Assembly (NCBI RefSeq): GCF_008838325.1
Contig: NZ_CP042829.1
Span: 868,001-932,000, forward strand
Reading direction: 5' to 3'
Length of the DNA: 64,000 nt
Origin: Tepidiforma bonchosmolovskayae
GTDB lineage: Bacteria; Chloroflexota; Dehalococcoidia; Tepidiformales; Tepidiformaceae
A model generated the notes under the pieces. It was given only the letters and a program-made list of their open reading frames with translations, did no database searches and was not told the origin of the DNA. The stretch's first letter is position 1, and each line of letters begins with the position of its first letter. Positions 51,059 through 58,886 of this stretch are shown in pieces. The position numbers and the translations under genes are program-made.

Positions 51059-52358
51059 AGGCGATGGCGCGCTGGCGGAGGGCGGGGTGCTGGCCGAGGA
51101 GGGCGAGGCCCTTCCGGCTGAGGGCGCTGACGGTGCTCTTATCGCGGCCGCCGAGGAGGGCGCCGACCTGGGCGAGGCTGAGGCCGTGCTCCTGGAGGAG
51201 GGCGGCAGCGACGGCGCGGGCTTCGCCGACGCGGGCACCGCGGGCGCGGCCGGCCAGGTCGCCGGAATCGACGCCGAAGTAGCGGGCGACCCGCTCGAGG
51301 AGCTCGGCGGTCGGCTCGGCGCCGGCGGCTTCGGCGATGGCGACGCGGGCGATTTCGGCATCGAGGCGGGCGAGGTCGAGCCGGCCGACACGCTGGAGTG
51401 CGATGGCCTGGTTGACGGCGCCGAGGAGGAGGCGGACGGAGGGGGCGCGGCAGCTGGCGAGGCGCTGGACGGCCCAGGCGGGGAGGGCGATGCGATGGCG
51501 GCGGGCGACGCGTTCGATGAAGGCGCGGCGGGCGTCGTCGTCGAACGGTTCGACGCGGGTGACGATGCCCTGGGCGAGGCGGGAAGAGAGGCGATCGAGG
51601 AGGTCGAGGTCGAACGGGTGGCGCTCGGAGGCGACGGCGACGTGGCCGCCGCGGTGCATGACGGCATCGAGTGCAGAGGCGAACTCCTCCTGGGTGGCGC
51701 GGCGGCCGGCGAGCTGCTGGAGGTCATCGAGGAGGAGGAGGTCGACCTCGCGGATGGCGGCGTGGAAGTCGCCCTGGCGGCTGGTGCGGACGCCTTCGAC
51801 GAAGCGGGCGGTGAAGGCGGCGGCATCGAAGCAGGCGACGCGCCGGCCGAGGCGGCTGGCGAGGCAGGCGGCGGCGTGGAGGAGGTGGGTCTTGCCAAGG
51901 CCGGGCGGCCCGTAGACGACGACGGGGGAGGGGGCGCCGGGGACGGCTTCGGCGAGGTCGCGGATGGCGTGGAAGGCGAGGAGGTTGCCTTCGGAAGGCT
52001 GGTATTCGTCGAAGGTGTAGCGGCAGTTGACGTTGCCGAGGATTTCGCCGGCTGGGCGGGCGGCAGCGGGGTCGATGCCGGGGCCGACGATGGTGACGGC
52101 GACGTCGCCGAAGACCTGGGCGACGGCGCGCTCGATGACGGGCCGGAGGCGGGTATCGAGCCAGTCGCGGGCGATGTCGTTGGGGGTTTCAATGGCGAGG
52201 GTGGCGCCGTCGAAGGAGCGCGGACGGGCGCCCTTGAGCCAGGTGGCGAAGGTGTGCGGGTTGAGCTGGACCTCGAGGCAGCCGAGGACGGCGCGCCACG
52301 AGCGGGCGAGGTGGCGGGGTTCGCTGCTCGCACTGGCGGGTTCCAACGGCACACACAC
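51057..52358 (-). CDS. dnaA: Chromosomal replication initiator DnaA
   Basis: 433 residues from GTG 52358, with a GGAGGAAGGAG ribosome site. Domain I (TFATWLKGARPRSFDGATLAIETPN), AAA+ with Walker A GPPGLGKTHLL, Walker B LLLLDDLQQLAG, and domain IV (LSLAQVGALLGGRDKSTV) are all present. DnaA opens the origin. Domain IV differs from the usual: GGRDHTTV reads GGRDKSTV and the Gln of RPRQ is replaced, both at residues that touch the DnaA box. No DnaA-box cluster is visible nearby. Possibly a second DnaA, though full length is preserved. Confidence 0.9.
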   Translation of the reverse strand: MCVPLEPASASSEPRHLARSWRAVLGCLEVQLNPHTFATWLKGARPRSFDGATLAIETPNDIARDWLDTRLRPVIERAVAQVFGDVAVTIVGPGIDPAAARPAGEILGNVNCRYTFDEYQPSEGNLLAFHAIRDLAEAVPGAPSPVVVYGPPGLGKTHLLHAAACLASRLGRRVACFDAAAFTARFVEGVRTSRQGDFHAAIREVDLLLLDDLQQLAGRRATQEEFASALDAVMHRGGHVAVASERHPFDLDLLDRLSSRLAQGIVTRVEPFDDDARRAFIERVARRHRIALPAWAVQRLASCRAPSVRLLLGAVNQAIALQRVGRLDLARLDAEIARVAIAEAAGAEPTAELLERVARYFGVDSGDLAGRARGARVGEARAVAAALLQEHGLSLAQVGALLGGRDKSTVSALSRKGLALLGQHPALRQRAIA

Positions 52359-52709
52359 TCCTTCCTCCCGCCGCGCGGCGGGCGTTTTGCGACAGGGTTT
52401 GCTGGCGGATTGGCCGTGCTCCCGGGGCCGTTCCCCCGGGGTTTTGCCGGGTGGGCAGGGCCGAAGGGTACGCCGGGGGCCGCCGGCCGTTCAACGCTCT
52501 TATGTCGAAGCTGCAGGAGGCTGGAAGAAGGATTCACGCGGCGCAGGGTTTATGTGCGCCGGGGCGATTCGCGCCCAGCATAGGTGGCAACGGGCAAGGG
52601 CCGGCGGCCGCCGGGAGGATTTGTTTTTGAGGATGGCGTTGTTGCTCCGGGGACGAGGACGGGGGCGCCCGGCCGGGCGCCCCCGCTGGGTGCAGGTGCG
52701 GCGGACGGC
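52359..52709. other. 351-base gene-free region between dnaA and phoX-like genes
   Basis: I looked for DnaA boxes (TTATCCACA-like), AT-rich stretches, tRNAs and repeats and found none. The only features are the dnaA ribosome site at 52360-52372 and short GC-rich inverted segments (CCCCCGGGG-like, CCGCCGGCC). The shadow frames that cross it have no support. Confidence 0.6.
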
Positions 52710-54710
52710 TCAGGAGCCGATGATGCCGCCGTCTTCCTTGCGGATGAAGATGACCGCCGGGCGGGGCTCCTTGCCGTCGGGGAAGCGGCTGGAGGCGTTC
52801 TCGAGGGTGGTGCCTTCGCCGGGGTGCTGGATGGAGACGAAGAGGGTGTCGTTGTTGTCGGAGAAGATGAGGCTGGCGCATTCGCCGCCGGGGACGCCGG
52901 AGAGGAACTGGCGGTTGTAGCCGCGCTCGGGGCCGCTCACCGGGACGGCGAAGACGCCGTCGTTCTTCTTGAAGGAGCTGGGCTGGCCGTCGGTGGCGAT
53001 CCAGAGGTTGCCGCGGTTATCGAAGGTGATGTTATCGGGGCTGGAGATGGGGCTGACGAGGGACTGGTCGAAGCCGGCGAAGTAGGTGCCCTTATCTTTG
53101 GCCGGGTCGCCGCAGATCATGAGGAACCGCCAGCGGAAGGTGGGGGCGGCGTGGTCGCCGCCGTCGGGGATGATTTCGATGATGTGGCCGTGGCGGTTTT
53201 CGGGGCGGGGATTGGCGGCATCGACACCGGGCTTGCCGCTGGTGCCGCGCTGGGAGTTGTTGGTCATGACGGCGTAGACGGTGCCGGTCTGGGGATGGAC
53301 TTCGACGTCTTCGGGCCGGTCCATCTTGGTGGCGCCGACGAGGTCGGCAGCGCGGCGGGTGTTGATGCAGACTTCGGCCTGGGTGGGGAAGCCGTTGGCG
53401 GCGGTGAGGGGGCCCTGGCCGGCGACGAGCGGGAGCCAGCGGCCGGTGCCGTCGTCGTTGAACTTCGCGGCGTAGAGGGTTCCGCTCTCCATGAGGCGCA
53501 TGTTCGCCTCGCGGTCATCGGGGTTGTAGCGGCCGGCGCTGACGAAGCGGTAGAGGTATTCGAACCGCTCGTCATCGCCGGAGTAGACGACGGCGCGGCC
53601 GTCTTTGGCGATGACGGTGGAGGTGGCTTCGTGCTTGAAGCGGCCGAGGGCGGTGTGCTTGCGGGGGAGGGAGCCGGGGTCGCGGGGGTCGAATTCGACG
53701 ACCCAGCCGAAGCGGAAGGCCTCGTTCGGCTCCTGGGCAAGGTCGAACCGCTTGTGGAACCGTTCCCACTTCCGCTCGCTTTCGCCGCCGGGGAGGCCGT
53801 ACCGCTTGTGAACGGCCTGCTTCGCCGTGTCGGTGACCTTATCGTTGTTGGCGAAGTACTGGTGGAAGTTTTCTTCGCAGGTCATCACGGTGCCCCAGGG
53901 GGTGATGCCTGCGGCGCAGTTGTTCAGGGTGCCGAGGACGGTGTAGCCGGTGGGGTCCTCGCTGGTGCGGAGCCAGGGGTGGCCGGCAGCCGGGCCGGTG
54001 AAGCGCATCGGCGTGGTGGCGGTGATGCGGCGGTTGTGCCATGCGCCGAGGGTGTAGCGCCAGCCGCGGGTGGCGTGGCGCTCGATGTGGACGACGCTGA
54101 CGCCGTGGGCCTGGAGCTCGATGTCGACCTGCTCCTTCGTCGGGTTCTTATCGTCGTACCCGCGGAACATCAGCTCGGGGTTGGTGTATTCGTGGTTGGC
54201 GATGAGAAGGGCCCGGTTCGGCGCGAGGGGGATGAAGCCGAGGAAGTCGTTGTTGTAGCCGAACTGGCGGGCCTGCTTCTCGGCGGACTGGTTATCGATG
54301 TCGAAGCCGGTGGTCGGGTCGAGGAAGAGGGGGTCGCCCCAGCGGATGAGGATTTCGTACTTGTAGCCGGGCGGGACGAGAACCTTATCGGAGCTGTCGA
54401 GTTTGACCGGGGTGAAGTTCAGCCCGGAGCTGCCACCGGCCGACTGGGCGCGGGCGGTTTCAGCGCCGAAGACGGTGTTCCGGCCGGCGACGAGCATGCC
54501 GGCGGCGAGGGCGCCGAAGCCGAGGAGGCGGCGGGAGATGTAGCGCCGGGCGACGGCGCCGAAGTAGTCGTTCTGGCTCTCGTTCGGCGCGGGATGGGCG
54601 CACTGGTTGCCGCAGCTCCAGCGGCAGGTTTCGGGATGGACGAAGCACTGGTTGGACCGGAAGTCGTCGACGACGGGAAGGAGGTCCGACGGGTCGGGGT
54701 CCAGGGTCAT
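52710..54710 (-). CDS. PhoX-family phosphatase (DUF839), Tat-exported
   Basis: 666 residues. A Tat-like signal lies after a cytosolic start of about 60 residues (ISRRLLGFGALAAGMLVAG). Propeller motifs of the PhoX family are present: CEENFHQYF, ANHEYTNPELMF, MDRPEDVEVHP, SPDNITFDNRGNLWIATDG. PhoX alkaline phosphatases use iron and calcium to release phosphate from organic esters outside the cell. The N terminus, with several cysteines (CRWSCGNQC), is unusually long. It starts ahead of the ABC operon on the same strand, so the two are not obviously joined. Confidence 0.9.
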   Translation of the reverse strand: MTLDPDPSDLLPVVDDFRSNQCFVHPETCRWSCGNQCAHPAPNESQNDYFGAVARRYISRRLLGFGALAAGMLVAGRNTVFGAETARAQSAGGSSGLNFTPVKLDSSDKVLVPPGYKYEILIRWGDPLFLDPTTGFDIDNQSAEKQARQFGYNNDFLGFIPLAPNRALLIANHEYTNPELMFRGYDDKNPTKEQVDIELQAHGVSVVHIERHATRGWRYTLGAWHNRRITATTPMRFTGPAAGHPWLRTSEDPTGYTVLGTLNNCAAGITPWGTVMTCEENFHQYFANNDKVTDTAKQAVHKRYGLPGGESERKWERFHKRFDLAQEPNEAFRFGWVVEFDPRDPGSLPRKHTALGRFKHEATSTVIAKDGRAVVYSGDDERFEYLYRFVSAGRYNPDDREANMRLMESGTLYAAKFNDDGTGRWLPLVAGQGPLTAANGFPTQAEVCINTRRAADLVGATKMDRPEDVEVHPQTGTVYAVMTNNSQRGTSGKPGVDAANPRPENRHGHIIEIIPDGGDHAAPTFRWRFLMICGDPAKDKGTYFAGFDQSLVSPISSPDNITFDNRGNLWIATDGQPSSFKKNDGVFAVPVSGPERGYNRQFLSGVPGGECASLIFSDNNDTLFVSIQHPGEGTTLENASSRFPDGKEPRPAVIFIRKEDGGIIGS

Positions 54711-54820
54711 GGGATGCTACCTCGCTGCGTGGGATGGTGTGCCGTGCGGGCCACGGGCCATCGTTCCCCGGCGAGGTAAAGGGGCAGTGATCAACCGTTG
54801 AACGGATGGTTAGCGGAGGG

Positions 54821-55558
54821 TCAGGAAGACTCGCCGATCTCCCAGCGGCGCAGCTGGCGGACGGCGAGGATGGTCATGCCGGCAGCGACGGCGGCGGCGA
54901 GGAAGACGGCGGGGAGGGGGTCGAGGCGGGGCTGGTAGACGGCCGGCGGGAGGTCGAAGAAGGCGCCGGCGATGCCGGCGGTGTACTGGCGGATGGAGAG
55001 GAAGCGGATGCCGCCGAAGAGGCCGGAGAGCGCCCCTTCCCAGAGGAAGACGTAGAGCAGGCCGGCGACGAGCGCGCGGCTCGTGGCGATGCTGAGCCAG
55101 GTGAAGGCAGCAGTGTAGACGAAGGCGCCGGCAACGACGGCGACGGCGAAGCCGAGGACGATGCCGGGGTCGCCGCCCTGGAGCGCGAGGGCACCGGCAA
55201 GGGCAGCGGAGGGGAGGAGGAGGGCGGCGGCAGCGAGCCAGGCGACCACGAGGCGGGCGAGGACGATCGCGCGGCGGGGCACCGGGGTGGCGAGGAGGTA
55301 GACGAGGGTGCCGTCTTCGGCGTCCTGCCCGAAGGCGCCGGTAGCGAAGACGAGGGTGACAAGGGGGAGGATGGTAGTGGTGACGATGCCGCCGAGGAGG
55401 CCGCGGGCGGTGAACCGCTCGGGGTCGGCGTCGGCGGGGGCGGCCAGGCGGAACAGGAGGGCGATGGCGACGGGGACGAGGGCGAGGAGGGCGACGACGA
55501 CCGTGCGGCGCTGGCCGAGGAGCTGGCGGACGGTCAGGCGGGCGATGTCGGGGTTCAC
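54821..55558 (-). CDS. ABC-2 type transporter permease
   Basis: 245 residues. Six hydrophobic segments (for example VVALLALVPVAIALLFRL and TTTILPLVTLVFATGAFG) with the ABC-2 feature LLATPVPRRAIVLARL. Last gene in a four-gene operon and paired with the ATPase at 55555 by a four-base overlap. The cargo is unknown. Confidence 0.85.
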   Translation of the reverse strand: MNPDIARLTVRQLLGQRRTVVVALLALVPVAIALLFRLAAPADADPERFTARGLLGGIVTTTILPLVTLVFATGAFGQDAEDGTLVYLLATPVPRRAIVLARLVVAWLAAAALLLPSAALAGALALQGGDPGIVLGFAVAVVAGAFVYTAAFTWLSIATSRALVAGLLYVFLWEGALSGLFGGIRFLSIRQYTAGIAGAFFDLPPAVYQPRLDPLPAVFLAAAVAAGMTILAVRQLRRWEIGESS

Positions 55559-56481
55559 CGGTGCACCAGGTAGCTGAACACGGTTTCGAGCGATTCGTCG
55601 GTGGGGCGGACCTCGAAGAGGGTCACGCCGGCCTCGCGGGCGGCACGGGGGAGGGCGCGGGCGGCAGCGAGGAGCTCGGCGGAGCGGACTTCGAGGCGGC
55701 CGTCTTCGAAGGCGATGCCGCGGATGGCAGGCTCCGCGAGGAGGCGGGCGGCGAGGGCGCGGTCGTCGCTGGAGCGGACGGTGAAGGTGTGAGGGCGGTC
55801 GGTCATGAGGGCGCGGATGCGGCGGAAGTCGCCGGAGGCGGCGAGCCTGCCGGCGACGATGACGAGGACGGTATCGGCGAGCCGTTCGACCTCTTCGAGG
55901 ATGTGGGAGGAGTAGAGGATGGTGCGGCCTTCGGCGGCCATGCGGCGGAAGAGGTCCATGAGGTGGAGGCGCTGGCGGGGGTCGGCGCCGTTGAAGGGCT
56001 CATCGAGGATGAGGACCTGCGGGTCGTGGACGAGGGCGGCGGCGATCTTGATCCGCTGTTTCATTCCCTTGGAGTAACCGCCGGCCTGGCGGGCGGCATG
56101 GGGGCCCATTTCGACGAGGTCGATGGCGCGGGCGGCAGCGGCGGCGGGGTCGGGGAGGCCGTGGAGGCGGGCGGCGAGTTCGACCAGTTCGCGGCCGGTC
56201 AGGAAGCCGTAGACGGCCTCGCGCTCGGGGACGAGGCCGACGCGGCGGTAGATGGCGGGGTTCTGCCAGGCGGGTTCGCCGAGGATGCGGACCTCGCCGG
56301 CAGACGGCCGGAGGAGGCCGGCCATCATGTGGAGGAGGGTGGACTTTCCGGCGCCGTTCGGGCCGAGGAGGCCGGTGACGCCGGCGCCGACCTCGAAGGA
56401 GACGTCGTTGACGGCGACGACGTTGCCGTACCAGCGGGAGACGCCGCGGAGTTCGATGGCCGGGCCCGGTGGCGCGGTCAT
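55555..56481 (-). CDS. ABC transporter ATP-binding protein
   Basis: 308 residues. Walker A GPNGAGKSTLL, signature YSKGMKQRI, Walker B VLILDEPFNG and the H-loop SSH are present. The type with a C-terminal extension suits ABC-2 exporters. It overlaps the neighbours on both sides by four bases. Confidence 0.93.
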   Translation of the reverse strand: MTAPPGPAIELRGVSRWYGNVVAVNDVSFEVGAGVTGLLGPNGAGKSTLLHMMAGLLRPSAGEVRILGEPAWQNPAIYRRVGLVPEREAVYGFLTGRELVELAARLHGLPDPAAAAARAIDLVEMGPHAARQAGGYSKGMKQRIKIAAALVHDPQVLILDEPFNGADPRQRLHLMDLFRRMAAEGRTILYSSHILEEVERLADTVLVIVAGRLAASGDFRRIRALMTDRPHTFTVRSSDDRALAARLLAEPAIRGIAFEDGRLEVRSAELLAAARALPRAAREAGVTLFEVRPTDESLETVFSYLVHR

Positions 56482-57365
56482 GCCTGCACCCGCTGGAACC
56501 GCCGCAGGACCAGTCCGAGGGCGGCGCCGGCGTGGAGGGCGGCGAGGAGGGGGTAGGTGGCGATGGGGAGGTCGGCGCGGGCCTGGATCGCATCCGGACC
56601 GGGGTCGCGGGCAAAGATCGCGAGGGCGACACCGTAGAGGAGGTCAAAGGGGCTGAACCAGGCGGCGTAGCGGCCGGCGCCGCCGCCGATTTCGACGAGG
56701 ATTGCGGCGAGGGGGAGGGTGACGAGAAACCAGGCGGCGATGCCGACGGTGGCGTAGGCGCGGCGGCCGGCCCAGGCGGCGATGGCGAGCGAGCCGAGGC
56801 CGGCGACGGCGGCGATGGCCAGGCCGGCGGCGAGCGACTGCGGGAGTTCGCGCCAGTGGTCGGCGACGTAGCCGGCGAGGTCGTCGCTGGCGAGGCCGTT
56901 GCCGATGACGAGGAGGAGGAGCGGGCCGAGGGTGAGGACCGCGAGGGCGGTGATGAAGGCAGCGGCTTTGGCAAGGGCGTAGTCGGAGCGGAGGAGGGGG
57001 CGGGAGAAGTAGAGCGCCAGGGTGCGGTAGCGGAGGTCGCGGCCGAAGACCTCGGGGGCGACGCCGGCGCAGAAGAGGGCGACCGGCACCTCGCTGTAGC
57101 CGAGGTAGTTCCAGGGGGCGATGATATCGACCCGGCTGCCGAGGAGGGCGGCGACGCCGAGCTGGATGAGGGCGGGGATGAACGCGAAGGCGGTGACGGT
57201 GAAGGGGATGACCTTGGCGCCCGTGCGGCGGCCGATTCCGAAGCAGCCGCGGAGGGTGAAGGTGTAGAGCGCGAGGGCGGCGGCCGGGCGGCCGAGGCGG
57301 GGGCCCTCGTAGGTGCGGTAGCCGAGGTCGTAGATGGCGCCGGCGCGGGGGTCAGCGGGCGGCAA
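56478..57365 (-). CDS. ABC-2 type transporter permease (TTG start)
   Basis: 295 residues from TTG 57365, which overlaps the end of the upstream ATPase by 14 bases. GAIYDLGYRTYEGPRLGR at the N terminus and six hydrophobic segments (FIPALIQLGVAALLG, AFITALAVLTLGPLLLLVIG, AIAAVAGLGSLAIAAWAG) mark an ABC-2 permease; YFSRPLLRSDYALAKAA is the family element before a helix. No ATG or GTG start fits, because the frame upstream belongs to the ATPase shadow. The end overlaps the next ATPase. Confidence 0.85.
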   Translation of the reverse strand: MPPADPRAGAIYDLGYRTYEGPRLGRPAAALALYTFTLRGCFGIGRRTGAKVIPFTVTAFAFIPALIQLGVAALLGSRVDIIAPWNYLGYSEVPVALFCAGVAPEVFGRDLRYRTLALYFSRPLLRSDYALAKAAAFITALAVLTLGPLLLLVIGNGLASDDLAGYVADHWRELPQSLAAGLAIAAVAGLGSLAIAAWAGRRAYATVGIAAWFLVTLPLAAILVEIGGGAGRYAAWFSPFDLLYGVALAIFARDPGPDAIQARADLPIATYPLLAALHAGAALGLVLRRFQRVQA

Positions 57366-58272
57366 CGGCGGCCTCCAGTTCGGGACGGAAGAGGTCTTCG
57401 AGCGCCTGGCGGCGGCGTTCGAGGCGGATGAGGCCGCAGTTGAGGTCGGCGGCGGCGTCGCGGACGGCATCGAGGACGTGGTCGCCGGCGACGGGGAGGA
57501 GGAGGTACCGCCCGTCGCGTTCGACGCGAAAGCCCTGGGCGCGGAGGGCGTCGGCGAGGGCGTCGTCGTCGCCTTCGACCTCGACGAGGAGGGTGCCGGT
57601 GGCGGCCGTGAAATCGGCGAGCGGCCCCTGGCGGAGGAGGCGGCCCCCGTCGATGACGACGACCTGGTCGCAGACGCGCTCGATTTCGCCGAGGAGGTGG
57701 GTCGCCATGACGATGGAGATGCCGAATTCGCGGCCGGTGCGGCGGACGAGGTCGAGCATGTCGTCGCGGCCGGCGGGGTCGAGGCCGTTTGTCGGCTCAT
57801 CGAGGAAGAGCAGGCGGGGGTCGTGGACGAGCGCCTGGGCGAGCTTGACGCGCTGCTTCATGCCGGTGGAGTAGCCGCGGATCTCGCGGTAGCGCTCTTC
57901 GAAGAGGCCGACGTGGCGGAGGGTTTCGGCGGTGCGCTCCCGGGCGGCGTCGCCGGGGAGGCCGGTGACGCGGGCCATGTGGGCGACGAACTCGGTGGCG
58001 GAGACGTCGCCGGGGAGGCAGTCGTGCTCGGGCATGTAGCCGACGAACTGGCGGAGTTCGGTGCCCTGCGCGGCGACGTCGTAGCCGAGGACGCGGGCGG
58101 TACCGGACGTCGGGGGGAGGAGGCCGAGGAGGATGCGGATAAGGGTGGATTTGCCGGCGCCGTTGGCGCCGACGAGGCCGGTGATGCCGGCCGGGACGGC
58201 GAGGTCGAGCTGCTCGAGGGCGGTGATGGTGCCGAAGCGGCGGGTGAGCCCGGCGGTTTCGATGATGTGCAC
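57352..58272 (-). CDS. ABC transporter ATP-binding protein
   Basis: 306 residues. Walker A GANGAGKSTLI, signature YSTGMKQRV, Walker B LLFLDEPTNGLD. First gene of the operon with two ATPase-permease pairs, so either two exporters or a heteromeric one. The gene starts right after the composite repeat region. Confidence 0.94.
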   Translation of the reverse strand: MHIIETAGLTRRFGTITALEQLDLAVPAGITGLVGANGAGKSTLIRILLGLLPPTSGTARVLGYDVAAQGTELRQFVGYMPEHDCLPGDVSATEFVAHMARVTGLPGDAARERTAETLRHVGLFEERYREIRGYSTGMKQRVKLAQALVHDPRLLFLDEPTNGLDPAGRDDMLDLVRRTGREFGISIVMATHLLGEIERVCDQVVVIDGGRLLRQGPLADFTAATGTLLVEVEGDDDALADALRAQGFRVERDGRYLLLPVAGDHVLDAVRDAAADLNCGLIRLERRRQALEDLFRPELEAAVAAR

Positions 58273-58290
58273 GGGGAGAGTGTAGAGCAG

Positions 58291-58446
58291 GAGGGGGGAG
58301 GGAGGAGGGAGCCCCGCGTCCGCCGCTCCGCCCCGCCGAGGGAGGAGGGAGGAGGGAGCCCCGCGTCCGCCGCTCCGCCCCGCCGAGGGAGGAGGGAGCG
58401 GGGAGCGGGGAGCGGGGAGCGGGGAGCGCAGACCATCCCTCGTCAG
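58291..58446 (+). repeat. Composite G-rich repeat with 30-bp direct duplication
   Basis: The 30-base segment at 58311-58340 (starting GCCCCGCGTCCGCCGCTCCG) recurs perfectly at 58358-58387, a period of 47. GGGAGGAGGGA spacers lie before each copy. Five perfect GGGAGCG heptamers (58394-58428) follow, and the element closes with GCGCAGACCATCCCTC, which recurs in the element at 60689. Confidence 0.95.
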
Positions 58447-58472
58447 TTAGGGCGGGGTTACACGGAATCGTG

Positions 58473-58478
58473 TACACT
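58473..58478 (+). promoter_or_regulatory. -10-like TACACT before HTH gene
   Basis: TACACT is followed by 6 nt and GTG 58485. It overlaps the palindrome GTGTACAC (58470-58477), which could be an operator of the HTH protein. Confidence 0.4.
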
Positions 58479-58484
58479 GCCCGC

Positions 58485-58877
58485 GTGGAAGAACGGGAAC
58501 GGTACGCGGCGGGCGGAAGCACGGGGGGCGGGAGCGGGTGGACGCCGGAACGGGTGACAGCGCTCCGGCGGCGGCTGGGGCTGACGCAGGCGGAGTTCGC
58601 CCGGCGGCTCGGGGTGCGCCAGCAGACGGTCTCGGAGTGGGAGACGGGCCTCCACCGGCCGCGCGGGGCGAGCACGACGCTCCTCCGGATGCTGGCGGAG
58701 GAGGCCGGGAGGTGGGAGGAGGGAGCCCTACCCCTGCGTCCCAACCCCGCCGAGGGAGGAGGGAGCCCCGCCCGGCCCTGGCCCCGCCCCGAGGGAGGAG
58801 GGAGCGGGGAGCGGGGAGCGGGGAGCGGGGAACTGGGAGCGGGGAGCGGGGAGCAGGAAGCGGGGGACGGGCGATGA
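58485..58877 (+). CDS. Small XRE-type HTH protein with repeat-derived tail
   Basis: 130 residues from GTG. The helix-turn-helix lies at about residues 23-73: ALRRRLGLTQAEFARRLGVRQQTVSEWE, a Cro/C1 fold. The last 45 residues are read from a heptamer element and give low-complexity Gly/Ser/Glu ([17 protein letters not shown]). GTG 58470 would add five residues. The TACACT site gives GTG 58485. Probably a repressor; targets unknown. Confidence 0.65.
   Translation: MEERERYAAGGSTGGGSGWTPERVTALRRRLGLTQAEFARRLGVRQQTVSEWETGLHRPRGASTTLLRMLAEEAGRWEEGALPLRPNPAEGGGSPARPWPRPEGGGSGERGAGSGELGAGSGEQEAGDGR
58712..58866 (+). repeat. Composite G-rich repeat inside HTH gene
   Basis: GGGAGGAGGGAGCCC blocks, a GC-rich segment and GGGAGCG/GGGAACT-type heptamers repeat the layout of 58291-58446, but diverged. 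The element makes up the 3' part of the HTH gene and ends a few bases before its stop. Confidence 0.9.
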
Positions 58878-58886
58878 GGGAGGGGC

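Noticed and set aside
52359-52709. Possible oriC beside dnaA
   Set aside because: No DnaA-box-like 9-mers, no AT-rich region and no dnaN neighbour are visible.
54793-54812. Pho box or other operator before phoX (CCGTT-G-AACGG)
   Set aside because: A five-base inverted repeat is too short to claim, and it does not match the known direct-repeat Pho box.
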